Below, piece after piece: positions 1 to 8,136 of a DNA stretch of 64,000 nucleotides. The notes beneath the pieces are model-generated. The model worked only from the letters and a program-made list of their open reading frames with translations, was not told the origin of the DNA and did not search any database. The translations under genes were made by a program, and so were the position numbers. Location of the stretch: positions 62,001 through 126,000 of the forward strand of contig JALNZU010000001.1 in assembly GCA_023229245.1 (NCBI GenBank), in the 5' to 3' direction. Each line of letters begins with the position of its first letter. Positions within the stretch are counted from its first letter, which is position 1. Source of the stretch: Bacteroidales bacterium (lineage in GTDB: Bacteria; Bacteroidota; Bacteroidia; Bacteroidales; F082).

Positions 1-114
1 CATAGTATCCCACATATCGGCTATAAGCGTTGCAAGATCAGGATAGTCAGCTTGTATATCTGAGCCGGCTTTTTTTAACACCGGATGGCCATATGCTACT
101 ATAGGCAGTATCAT
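1..114 (-). CDS. def: Peptide deformylase, N-terminal part (cut by window edge)
   Basis: Only the first 38 codons are inside the window. They begin MILPIVAYGHPVLKK and continue into a helix ending ADMWDTM, which matches the usual start of peptide deformylases (the 'G.P.LR..' strand followed by the helix before the catalytic motifs). The enzyme removes the formyl group from nascent N-termini. The catalytic GxGLAAPQ, EGCLS and HExxH motifs lie beyond position 1 and cannot be checked. The ATG lies 12 bp after the ruvX stop on the same strand, so the two form an operon. Confidence 0.85.
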   Translation of the reverse strand, partial: MILPIVAYGHPVLKKAGSDIQADYPDLATLIADMWDTM

Positions 115-126
115 AACATTATGAAA

Positions 127-558
127 TTAGGGATGTTGTTTGATAAAATCCAAATAAGATTGTAGGATAAGAGTGGCACTTAGCGTATCCACCAATGCCT
201 TATCCTGTCGTCTTTTACGGCTTAGACCAGCATCTATCATCGTTTGAAACGCTATTTTAGAAGTAAACCGTTCATCAAACCGCTCAATACGTAATTGCGG
301 GAAAGCTTTTCTGAGTTCTTTCAGAAATGGCACTATATATCGTTCAGCTTCGCTGGCTTTGTTATTCATATCTTTGGGCTCGCCCACAACAATATGATCT
401 ACTACTTCGTGTTCCATATATGTTTTCAGATATGACATAAGCTGGTGGCTTGGCACTGTCTCCAAGCCGGTAGCAATCATCTGCAACGGATCGGTAACAG
501 CTATTCCGCTACGTTTTCTTCCATAATCAATAGCTAAGATACGGCCCATATGATTCAA
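127..558 (-). CDS. ruvX: RuvX/YqgF family putative pre-16S rRNA nuclease
   Basis: A 143-residue protein of the YqgF/RuvX RNase H-like fold. The first strand reads GRILAIDYGRKRSGIAVTD, carrying the family's catalytic Asp in AIDYG. A VVGEPKDMN strand follows (family usually VVGxPxxxxG), then the FDERFTSKIA motif and the late Asp in DKALVDTLSATLILQSYL. Members process the 5' end of 16S rRNA; they were first annotated as Holliday junction resolvases. The start could be codon 1 or the Met at codon 4 (position 549), which gives the common MGRILAIDYG beginning. It is followed 12 bp later by def and diverges from dapD. Confidence 0.93.
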   Translation of the reverse strand: MNHMGRILAIDYGRKRSGIAVTDPLQMIATGLETVPSHQLMSYLKTYMEHEVVDHIVVGEPKDMNNKASEAERYIVPFLKELRKAFPQLRIERFDERFTSKIAFQTMIDAGLSRKRRQDKALVDTLSATLILQSYLDFIKQHP

Positions 559-581
559 ATCGATAACAGATTCAGGGAGTG

Positions 582-615
582 CAAAATTACATTAATTTAG
601 GCTACTGCATTCAAC
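582..615 (-). promoter_or_regulatory. Candidate promoter for ruvX-def
   Basis: On the minus strand a TAATTTTG box (582-589) fits the Bacteroidota -7 consensus TAnnTTTG. A GTTG (612-615) lies 22 bp upstream as a possible -33 element; this is slightly longer than the usual spacing. Confidence 0.45.
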
Positions 616-671
616 ACTTCTCACTTGATTAGCTTTGGTTTTGTATTTTCGCAATCAAATACATCAGGAAT

Positions 672-1481
672 ATGCTTGAGCAAAAGATTTTAGAGGTATG
701 GGACGACCGCCGTTTGTTGGAAAAAGATGATTACCGTACTGCTATTGCAGAAACGATAGCCTTGTTAAACGATGGCCGGCTTAGGGTAGCACAGCCACAC
801 AAAGGCGGATGGAAGCTAAACGAATGGGTGAAAAAAGCTGTGATACTTTATTTTCCTATATGTCAGATGGAGACTGTAGAAGTCGGCCCGTTTGAGTTTC
901 ACGACAAAATACCTCTGAAACGCCATTACAAACAGATGGGAGTGCGTGTAGTGCCTCATGCAATAGCCAGATATGGGAGCTTTTTGGACGAAGGTGCTAT
1001 CTTGATGCCTTCTTATATAAATATAGGTGCCTGGGTTGGCAAGCACAGCATGATAGACACCTGGGCTACGGTAGGCTCATGCGCTCAGATAGGCGACCAT
1101 GTGCATCTGAGCGGAGGAGTAGGAATAGGCGGGGTATTAGAGCCTGTGCAAGCATCGCCAGTCATCATCGAAGACCATTGTTTTATAGGATCAAGGTGTA
1201 TAGTGGTTGAAGGAGTACATGTAGAAAGGGAAGCTGTGTTAGGTGCAAATGTGGTGCTAACCCAAAGCACACGCATTATTGATGTAAGCGGAAGCAAACC
1301 GGTAGAATTCAAAGGCAGGATACCGGCACGCTCGGTAGTGATACCCGGCACAGTAAATAAACAGTTTCCCGCTGGTGAGTTTCAGGTAGCCTGTGCCCTT
1401 ATCATCGGGCAAAGAAAACCAACTACCGATCTGAAGACTTCACTCAACGATGCCCTACGCGAGTACGATCTGTCCGTATGA
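672..1481 (+). CDS. dapD: 2,3,4,5-tetrahydropyridine-2,6-dicarboxylate N-succinyltransferase
   Basis: This 269-residue protein matches DapD in length and order. It has an N-terminal helical domain (about 1-95, with the segment PHKGGWKLNEWVKKAVILYF), then a left-handed beta-helix of hexapeptide repeats (about 100-225) with GAWVGKHSMIDTWATVGSCAQIG and the LSGGVGIGGVLEP loop. The enzyme succinylates tetrahydrodipicolinate in the lysine and meso-diaminopimelate pathway in the cytoplasm, so it feeds peptidoglycan synthesis. The next gene starts inside its last codons, so translation may be coupled. It diverges from ruvX across a 113-bp spacer. Confidence 0.96.
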   Translation: MLEQKILEVWDDRRLLEKDDYRTAIAETIALLNDGRLRVAQPHKGGWKLNEWVKKAVILYFPICQMETVEVGPFEFHDKIPLKRHYKQMGVRVVPHAIARYGSFLDEGAILMPSYINIGAWVGKHSMIDTWATVGSCAQIGDHVHLSGGVGIGGVLEPVQASPVIIEDHCFIGSRCIVVEGVHVEREAVLGANVVLTQSTRIIDVSGSKPVEFKGRIPARSVVIPGTVNKQFPAGEFQVACALIIGQRKPTTDLKTSLNDALREYDLSV

Positions 1482-2505
1482 TAAACAACCATTACAAGTG
1501 AACCAGCCAAAAAAAATATTACTCATACAAACCGCCTCCATTGGTGATGTGATCCTTTTCACCCCTGTGCTAGAAAAACTTCATACGCATTTCCCTGAAG
1601 CCACACTACACTTGCTGATCAAAGCCGGTTACGAATCTCTTTTTGAGGAGCATCCTTTTATAAGTCGTATCTGGCTATGGCATAAACAGCGAAATAAATA
1701 CGGTAATCTGTTACGACTGCTCATAAATATCCGAAAAGAAAAATTTGACATGGTGGTGAATGCGCAGCGTTTTGCTTCAACAGGACTGATCACCGTTTTA
1801 AGTGGAGCCAAAATACGAACCGGCTTCGACAAGAACCCGTTTAGCTTTTTGTACAGCCGACGCATCAAACATGAAATTCAGAAAGACGGCCAGCATGAGG
1901 TAGATAGAAACTTAGCTTTGATAACTCCGTTTACAGATTCTACTCGTCAGCTACCCAAGCTTTATCCTACTACTACACATTACGAACAAGTTAAGGCGTA
2001 CAAAACAAATCCCTTTATCTGCATAGCACCTGCTTCATTGTGGTTCACCAAACAGTTTCCCGAAGAAAAATGGATTCAATTCATTCAGCGGCTACCTGCC
2101 GGATTGCAGGTGTATATTTTAGGTTCAGAAAGTGAGTACGATTTATGCGAACGTATTCGAATGGTTAGTCATCACCAGCCTACTATCAATTTAGCCGGTC
2201 GGCTCAGCCTGTTAGAGTCAGCTGCCCTGATGCAGGATGCAATCATGAACTTTGTAAACGATTCGGCTCCTATGCATTTATGTAGTGCCGTAAACGCCCC
2301 TACCACAGCTATCTTCTGCTCTACCATACCTGAGTTTGGCTTTGGCCCTTTAGCCGGCGATTCTGCCATAGTGCAAACACACGAAAAGCTGAGCTGCAGA
2401 CCATGCGGACTACATGGCCACCAAAAATGCCCCGAAGGACATTTCAAATGTGCTCTGAACATCGAGATCAAACAACTGCTTGACAGAATCAACCTACACG
2501 ACTAA
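1450..2505 (+). CDS. Glycosyltransferase family 9 (heptosyltransferase-like)
   Basis: A 351-residue GT9 family protein. The start of the Rossmann domain (KKILLIQTASIGDVILFTPVLEKL, around residues 20-45) is the classic GT9 beginning, in which the Asp after IG is the likely catalytic base. The second half has FICIAPASLWFTKQFPEEKW, an NLAGRLSLLESAALM helix and VNDSAPMHLCSAVNAPTTAIF, the nucleotide-sugar side. Family members add heptose or related sugars to the LPS core at the inner membrane. The ATG at 1450 overlaps the end of dapD by 32 bp; a GTG at 1498, just after the dapD stop, gives a more typical family start and is a real alternative. Exact donor sugar unknown. Confidence 0.87.
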   Translation: MPYASTICPYDKQPLQVNQPKKILLIQTASIGDVILFTPVLEKLHTHFPEATLHLLIKAGYESLFEEHPFISRIWLWHKQRNKYGNLLRLLINIRKEKFDMVVNAQRFASTGLITVLSGAKIRTGFDKNPFSFLYSRRIKHEIQKDGQHEVDRNLALITPFTDSTRQLPKLYPTTTHYEQVKAYKTNPFICIAPASLWFTKQFPEEKWIQFIQRLPAGLQVYILGSESEYDLCERIRMVSHHQPTINLAGRLSLLESAALMQDAIMNFVNDSAPMHLCSAVNAPTTAIFCSTIPEFGFGPLAGDSAIVQTHEKLSCRPCGLHGHQKCPEGHFKCALNIEIKQLLDRINLHD

Positions 2506-2608
2506 CCTCCAAACAACCCACAAAAAGTAAGTGATAAGCTATACTCACCGATCTAACTTATTTGTTGGTTTAAAGCAGGATACCGCACTTTTCAAATAGA
2601 ATCTTTTA

Positions 2609-2616
2609 TACTTTTG
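2609..2616 (+). promoter_or_regulatory. Candidate -7 box upstream of small lipoprotein
   Basis: TACTTTTG matches the Bacteroidota -7 consensus TAnnTTTG and lies 28 bp before the ATG at 2644. No good TTTG is seen at the -33 position. Confidence 0.4.
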
Positions 2617-2643
2617 CCCAAATCTTAACAAAGACATCGCTAT

Positions 2644-3036
2644 ATGAGAATGAGAATTTTATTGATGATGGCTGTGGCATCGCTTTTTATCTTTTCCTCC
2701 TGCTCACATCACCTGACCGGTACATGGTCGGTAGCCAATTTCAAAACCCTGAAAGCCGGTGAACCCGGAGTAACACTGAGTAATATTGGCAGCCTGACCT
2801 TTCATAAAAATGGCACAGGAGAGAAAAAGATCCAATACACACTGCTATCAAGTGAGATTGAAGACTTAAGCCCTTTTCAGTGGTCATTACTTGATGAATA
2901 TATCATCATCGAAGGCCCGGAGTCGGATTTTTCACGTATCTGGATAGTAACAACCGGCAAGAGCAACCAACAAGTATGGAAAACTACTGATGGTAAAGCT
3001 GAAGTAAAGATATTGGAACTTAAAAAAGTGAAATAA
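2644..3036 (+). CDS. Small lipocalin-like lipoprotein
   Basis: A 130-residue protein with a lipoprotein signal peptide: MRMRILLMMAVASLFIFSSC, with lipidation expected at Cys20. The mature part begins HHLTGTWSVANF, a GxW pattern typical of lipocalin-like lipoproteins of Bacteroidota (a strand with G-x-W after the start), and continues in short beta strands (GSLTFHKNGTGEKKIQYTL). It would sit in the outer membrane or at the cell surface. The ligand and role are unknown. It stands alone, with its own -7 box and a strong terminator 24 bp after the stop. Confidence 0.75.
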   Translation: MRMRILLMMAVASLFIFSSCSHHLTGTWSVANFKTLKAGEPGVTLSNIGSLTFHKNGTGEKKIQYTLLSSEIEDLSPFQWSLLDEYIIIEGPESDFSRIWIVTTGKSNQQVWKTTDGKAEVKILELKKVK

Positions 3037-3060
3037 GCAGCAGATCACACTAAGAAAAGA

Positions 3061-3098
3061 AACAGTTGCCAACGAACAGTTTGCAACTGTTTTTTTTC
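3061..3098 (+). terminator. Rho-independent terminator of the lipocalin-like gene
   Basis: AACAGTTGC (3061-3069) pairs with GCAACTGTT (3083-3091), followed by a run of T residues. Confidence 0.8.
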
Positions 3099-3182
3099 AT
3101 CAAACAACCGGTATCAAGCGAGACCTAACTTCAAAAAGGGTATTACTCAATCTGGATATCCGTCAAATAGGCTCAAACGGCT

Positions 3183-3680
3183 TTACACAAATTCAGGCCT
3201 GATAGTCTGCAACCATTTTTCGATCCGTTGGTCGGAACGATTAGCCTCATTGTCTTCATCCAGAGCTAAGCCAGGAAACCGGCCATCCACCAATATATCG
3301 GTATTTTCAGAATGATACCCGTCTGTATCAGTAAAGCCCACGATTTTTCCTCCCTTATTCTTTAACAGATCGTACAGATGTCCTAAGCCATTTACAAAAG
3401 TATCCGGATACAGATCGCTATCGCCTAATCCAAATAATGCGATCACTTTTCCATCTAATTTAGCCGAGCTAAGCAACGCCACAAAGGCATCCCAGTCATC
3501 CTGTAAATCGCCAAACCCCCAGGTGGAGGTACCCAAAATCAGATTATTATACGCATGAATACGCTCCATAGTTGAGTAGCCGATATCAAACACATCCGCC
3601 TCTAACAAGCTGGCAATCTTTTTGGCAATCTTTTCCGTATTGCCGGTAGATGACCCATAAAAAACAGCTATTTTACTCAT
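3183..3680 (-). CDS. fldA: Flavodoxin
   Basis: A 165-residue long-chain flavodoxin. The FMN phosphate loop is GSSTGNTEKIAKKI at the N-terminus. The first isoalloxazine loop is TSTWGFGDLQDDW, and the second region is LFGLGDSDLYPDTFVNGLG. The insertion with FTDTDGYHSENTDILVDGRFPGLALDEDNE is typical of the long-chain group. It carries single electrons at low potential for enzymes such as pyruvate:ferredoxin oxidoreductase or IspG/IspH. It is a single gene in a wide gap, on the strand opposite its neighbours. Confidence 0.95.
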   Translation of the reverse strand: MSKIAVFYGSSTGNTEKIAKKIASLLEADVFDIGYSTMERIHAYNNLILGTSTWGFGDLQDDWDAFVALLSSAKLDGKVIALFGLGDSDLYPDTFVNGLGHLYDLLKNKGGKIVGFTDTDGYHSENTDILVDGRFPGLALDEDNEANRSDQRIEKWLQTIRPEFV

Positions 3681-4069
3681 AATTTAAAGAAGTTTAAAAA
3701 GTTCGAAATACTGTACCTTCACTACAAGAACACGGGAAGGAACAGCCGATTACCATTAAATTCAGGTGTGAATACCTGATACGTAACAGATAATCATTTC
3801 TCTTGTTCATTGTACAAGGTTTTTTCAATAAAAACATGTATTGGCTACACCAGTTCACTACTGTAAAAGAGCGACTGTTCGGCAGCACTGTTGCATATGA
3901 ACAGAAACCTGTTTTATGTGTTATTACTGCTGATGGCATGGCTGTTTTGATAGCCTTTTGATTGATGTGCCATCCATGCCGGGCTTATTTAGATTGAGTT
4001 TAAATAAATATTTTACCTATTTTTGCAAGCCTTTTACAGGCCTCACTTACGATACTAAATCAAAGTAAA
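3681..4069. other. Intergenic region between flavodoxin and the E1 fusion
   Basis: A 389-bp divergent spacer. It must hold the promoters of both genes; a good box for the rightward gene is listed separately. Short reading frames in it show no recognisable protein pattern. Confidence 0.6.
3993..4025 (+). promoter_or_regulatory. Candidate promoter of the E1 alpha-beta gene
   Basis: ATTG (3993-3996) and TATTTTTG (4018-4025) are separated by 21 bp, close to the Bacteroidota pattern TTTG - about 20 bp - TAnnTTTG. The ATG follows 44 bp later. Confidence 0.55.
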
Positions 4070-6115
4070 ATGACAAGAAAAAGAAGATTTACGTTAGAAA
4101 ACACGGACAAGGGTACCTTAAAGAAGTGGTACAGTTTGATGACTCTTGGCCGTCAGATAGACGATAAAGCCCCTAATTATCTCAAACAAGCTTTAGGCTG
4201 GTCGTATCATGCACCTTATGCCGGTCACGATGGGATACAATTAGCAATAGGTCAGGTGTTCAACCGTGAACACGATTTTTTGTTCCCATATTACCGCGAT
4301 ATGCTGACTGCTATCTCGGCAGGACTAACAGCCGAAGAGATCATACTGAATGGATTGTCGAAAGGCACTGATATTGCCAGCGGAGGGCGTCATATGTCGA
4401 ATCATTTTGCCAAGCCCGAATGGAATATTCAAAATGTATCTTCGGTTACCGGTAACCATGCCTTACATGCAGTAGGCACAGCCCGGGGCATCAACCGATA
4501 TAAAGCTCAGGGCATAGCTATCGCTTCAATGGGTGAATCGGCTACGTCAGAAGGCTTTGTGTTCGAGGCTATCAATGGTGCATCCAACGAAAAACTAAAG
4601 GTATTGTTTGTCATACAAGATAACCAATACGGTATATCTGTCCCACAAAAAGATCAGACAGCCAATCGTCGGGCTTCCGAAAACTACAAAGGGATTAAGA
4701 ATCTCAAGATAATGTATTGCGATGGCAAAAATGTGTTCGACTCGATGAACACAGTGTTTGAAGCCAGAGACCATATCGAAAAATATGGAGAACCGGTCAT
4801 TGTTCATGCCAACTGTGTACGTATCCACTCGCATTCCAACTCCGATAATCACGAGTTATACAGAGACGAGAACGAACGCGAATGTGTACGCTTGTCCGAT
4901 CCATTAGAACGTTTCAGGATACAGTTGCTCCATTCTGGTAAATTCACCGATGAAGAGCTTAAGGCATTGGACGAAGAAGCACGCAAGACCATTTCGGCAG
5001 CACATAAAAAAGCTATAGTAGCTCCAGACCCCAAGCCCGGATCTATCTTTGATTTTGTGATACCTGAACCTTTTGTCAGCACAAAATATCCCGATGGCAT
5101 CCACAATAACGGCCAGGGGAAACCATTGCGACTGATACAAGCTCTCAACGAAACTTTAAAAGCAGAGTTTCGGCATAACCCCGACACATATATTTGGGGT
5201 CAGGATGTCGCTTATAAGGACAAGGGTGGTATCTTCAACGTAACCAAGGGTATGCAGCAGGAGTTTGGCCCTACTCGTGTGTTCAATGCACCTATAGCCG
5301 AAGACTTTATCATGGGTACGGCTAACGGTATGAGCCGTTTTAACGATAAGATACGTATAGTAGTAGAAGGAGCCGAGTTCGCCGACTACTTCTGGCCTGC
5401 TATGGAGCAATTTGTTGAAGCTACACACGACTACTGGAGAAGTCATGGTGCATTTGCACCCAATGTTACTATACGCCTTGCAAGCGGTGGATATATAGGA
5501 GGTGGACTGTATCATTCGCAAACCATAGAAGGTGCCTTAGCTACTTTCCCGGGTATCCGCATCGTATATCCTTCCTATGCGGATGATGCCGCCGGACTGC
5601 TGCGTACTGCCATGCGCTCCAAAGGACCTACCCTTTATTTGGAGCCCAAAGCTCTTTATAACGACCCCATAGCCGAATCAATAGTGCCAGACGATTTTGA
5701 GGTGCCCTTCGGAAAAGCCCGTATCAGACGGGAAGGCAAGCACCTGAGCATCATCACATACGGCAACACAACCCATATGGCCGTTAAAGCTGCCGAACAA
5801 ATCAGTAAAGAAAGAGGATTGGAGGTAGAAGTAGTGGACATACGCTCACTCATCCCTCTTGACAAAGAAACCATACTCAGCTCAGTAAAGAAAACATCAC
5901 GAGCATTGATAGTACATGAAGATAAAGTCTTTGGCGGATTTGGAGGCGAGATAGCCGGTATTATTGCTGATGAGGCATTTAAGTATTTAGACGCTCCGGT
6001 GAGAAGAGTTGGAAGCACCTTTACTCCTATTGGCTTTAATAGAATTTTAGAAAACGCTATATTACCCAATACTGAAAAAATCTATCAAGCTGCTTTAGAA
6101 ACACTCGAATTTTAA
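4070..6115 (+). CDS. Fused 2-oxoacid dehydrogenase E1 alpha-beta subunit (branched-chain type)
   Basis: A 681-residue fusion of the thiamine-diphosphate-dependent E1 alpha (about 1-320) and E1 beta (about 350-681) subunits. The alpha half carries the TPP site GESATSEGFVFEAINGASN...VIQDNQYGISVP; it has GES and DN where the textbook motif has GDG and NN, a variation I know from other Bacteroidota fusions. The beta half has the transketolase-like pyrimidine and C-terminal domains (ITYGNTTHMAVKAAEQI, ALIVHEDKVFGGFGGEIAGI). The enzyme decarboxylates a branched-chain 2-oxoacid or pyruvate and passes the acyl group to an E2 lipoyl protein. No E2 or E3 gene is nearby, so the complex must use subunits encoded elsewhere. 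Substrate cannot be decided from sequence. Confidence 0.9.
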   Translation: MTRKRRFTLENTDKGTLKKWYSLMTLGRQIDDKAPNYLKQALGWSYHAPYAGHDGIQLAIGQVFNREHDFLFPYYRDMLTAISAGLTAEEIILNGLSKGTDIASGGRHMSNHFAKPEWNIQNVSSVTGNHALHAVGTARGINRYKAQGIAIASMGESATSEGFVFEAINGASNEKLKVLFVIQDNQYGISVPQKDQTANRRASENYKGIKNLKIMYCDGKNVFDSMNTVFEARDHIEKYGEPVIVHANCVRIHSHSNSDNHELYRDENERECVRLSDPLERFRIQLLHSGKFTDEELKALDEEARKTISAAHKKAIVAPDPKPGSIFDFVIPEPFVSTKYPDGIHNNGQGKPLRLIQALNETLKAEFRHNPDTYIWGQDVAYKDKGGIFNVTKGMQQEFGPTRVFNAPIAEDFIMGTANGMSRFNDKIRIVVEGAEFADYFWPAMEQFVEATHDYWRSHGAFAPNVTIRLASGGYIGGGLYHSQTIEGALATFPGIRIVYPSYADDAAGLLRTAMRSKGPTLYLEPKALYNDPIAESIVPDDFEVPFGKARIRREGKHLSIITYGNTTHMAVKAAEQISKERGLEVEVVDIRSLIPLDKETILSSVKKTSRALIVHEDKVFGGFGGEIAGIIADEAFKYLDAPVRRVGSTFTPIGFNRILENAILPNTEKIYQAALETLEF

Positions 6116-6133
6116 AACAAGCAACATTTTTTT

Positions 6134-6162
6134 AGGCCGTACCTTGAGATACGGCCTTTTTT
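6134..6162 (+). terminator. Rho-independent terminator of the E1 gene
   Basis: AGGCCGTA (6134-6141) and TACGGCCT (6150-6157) form an 8-bp stem with an 8-nt loop, followed by T residues. It starts 19 bp after the stop. Confidence 0.88.
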
Positions 6163-6302
6163 ATGCTGTAAACCAATGTTTTAAGATTGATTAACACTAA
6201 TACTTCTCAGGCTATGCACTGATGAGACAGGATATTAGCTAATTTTGACAGTTCATTATCAACTGATAGCATGAAAGTAACTATGCTATTTACTAATTTA
6301 TC

Positions 6303-7934
6303 ATGAAAAAAATACTGATCAGTCTTTCCGCCATCCTACTGCTGATTCCAGGTCTGCTGTCCGGTCAATCGGATAAAAGTGATCCGAAGGAAACAAGTCA
6401 AAAAATTGCAGCTACACTTTTTTATATTGAAAACTATTATCTTGACAGCACTCAGCCGGCACGTCTTACCGAACACGCCATCATTCAGATGCTCAAAGAG
6501 TTAGACCCTCATTCAGCTTATTTGTCGAAAAAAGAGATTGATGCCGCAAACGAGCCATTAGAAGGAAGTTTTGAAGGGATAGGCGTAAGCTTTCAGCTTC
6601 ATAAAGACACGATATTGGTAGTATCTCCGGTTCCGGGAGGCCCTTCTGATAAATTAGGTATACAAGCCGGTGATAAGATCATCAGGATCAATGGGGAAGA
6701 TGCGTTTGGGCCTAAGGTCAGCAATAATTATGTCACCGAGCGTCTGCGTGGGAAAAAAGGTACTACTGTGAATGTCAGCATTTATAGAAGTGGCCGATCC
6801 GAGCTGATTGAATATGCCATCGTACGCGATAAGATACCTATCAACAGTATTGATGCCAGCTTTATGCTGCCTGAACACACAGGCTATATCAAGCTGAACA
6901 GATTCTCCAAAACTACTATGGAAGAATTTCATAGCAGTATGCAAAAGCTGAAGGAACACGGCATGCAAAATCTTATCTTAGATTTGCGCAGCAATTCGGG
7001 AGGATATTTGAATACAGCTGTGGAGCTGGCTGACGAGTTTTTGGAAGCCGGCAAACTGATAGTTTATACCGAGGGGTTGAAGAGTATCCGTCAAGAATTT
7101 AACGCCACCAAAAAAGGCAGTTTTGAGTCCGGCAAACTGATCATATTAATCAATGAAGCCTCAGCATCGGCCAGTGAGATCGTTTCGGGAGCTGTACAGG
7201 ACTGGGATCGCGGGCTTATCATTGGGCGCCGTTCGTTCGGGAAAGGATTGGTACAAAGACCTTTTCAATTGCCCGACGGATCGGTGATACGGCTTACTAC
7301 CGCACGCTACCACACACCTACAGGAAGAAGCATACAGAAACCTTATGCCGATGGAGTAGAAACTTATTACAAAGATTTGTACGAACGTCAAAAGCGGGGT
7401 GAGTTAGTCAATGCCGACAGCATACATTTTCCCGACTCATTGAAATATCGTACCCCAGGCGGATATACCGTTTATGGAGGTGGTGGCATCATGCCGCATG
7501 TGTTTGTACCTTGGGACTCAACCCAATATACTGACTACTACTCCAACCTCATCCGAAAGGCTGTGTTGAACCGATATACAATTGAATATACCAACAGCAA
7601 TCGAAAAAAACTGAACAGGCAATTCAAAGATGTAAATCATTTCATCCAGGAGTTCGAAGTGGATGAATCCATGATGAAGGCATTTCTCAAAGTGGCCGAA
7701 GACGAAAAAGTTGAATGGAACGAAGAGCAATTCCTGCATTCGAAAAACCTGATAAAATACCAGGTCAAAGGACTGATAGCCCGTAATTTATGGGATATGG
7801 ACGCTTATTATCAGGTGATAGTGCCTATAGACGAAACTTTACAGTCGGCTATGAAACGTATGGAATATCCCGATTTATTTTCTGATATGTCCATACCGGC
7901 TGTAGTAGAACCTGCACTCATGGAAAACGAGTAG
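6303..7934 (+). CDS. S41 family C-terminal processing peptidase
   Basis: A 543-residue secreted serine protease of the CtpA/Prc family. There is a signal peptide (1-21, ending LLSG/QS). A PDZ domain spans about 88-175 (EGIGVSFQLHKDTILVVSPV, GIQAGDKIIRING). The peptidase domain follows, with LDLRSNSGGYL, then EASASASEIVSGAVQDW around 285-301 holding the catalytic Ser, and SFGKGLVQ with Lys314, the Ser/Lys dyad. The C-terminal 160 residues are helical and charged, as in other Bacteroidota members. These proteases trim or degrade envelope proteins from their C-termini in the periplasm. The gene is monocistronic after the E1 terminator. Confidence 0.93.
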   Translation: MKKILISLSAILLLIPGLLSGQSDKSDPKETSQKIAATLFYIENYYLDSTQPARLTEHAIIQMLKELDPHSAYLSKKEIDAANEPLEGSFEGIGVSFQLHKDTILVVSPVPGGPSDKLGIQAGDKIIRINGEDAFGPKVSNNYVTERLRGKKGTTVNVSIYRSGRSELIEYAIVRDKIPINSIDASFMLPEHTGYIKLNRFSKTTMEEFHSSMQKLKEHGMQNLILDLRSNSGGYLNTAVELADEFLEAGKLIVYTEGLKSIRQEFNATKKGSFESGKLIILINEASASASEIVSGAVQDWDRGLIIGRRSFGKGLVQRPFQLPDGSVIRLTTARYHTPTGRSIQKPYADGVETYYKDLYERQKRGELVNADSIHFPDSLKYRTPGGYTVYGGGGIMPHVFVPWDSTQYTDYYSNLIRKAVLNRYTIEYTNSNRKKLNRQFKDVNHFIQEFEVDESMMKAFLKVAEDEKVEWNEEQFLHSKNLIKYQVKGLIARNLWDMDAYYQVIVPIDETLQSAMKRMEYPDLFSDMSIPAVVEPALMENE

Positions 7935-8136
7935 TACTTCTATTTAGGATAGCATATTCTCAGGCTCTTTCTCGTGCAACAATTTGTTCGATAACTTTAC
8001 TAATTTACAATTGTGCAAAGTACATATCTCACGATTTATTTGTAGTGATAGAATTCTGGATAGTCACCAGCTACACTGCACAATTTTTGGGATGGTATCA
8101 TGTCTATCCTCTCACATTATAACAACCGCTTCTTAT

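Noticed and set aside
5656..6069. 137-codon minus-strand frame inside the E1 gene
   Set aside because: It is fully opposite a conserved coding region and has no protein-like features; codon structure of the E1 strand explains it.
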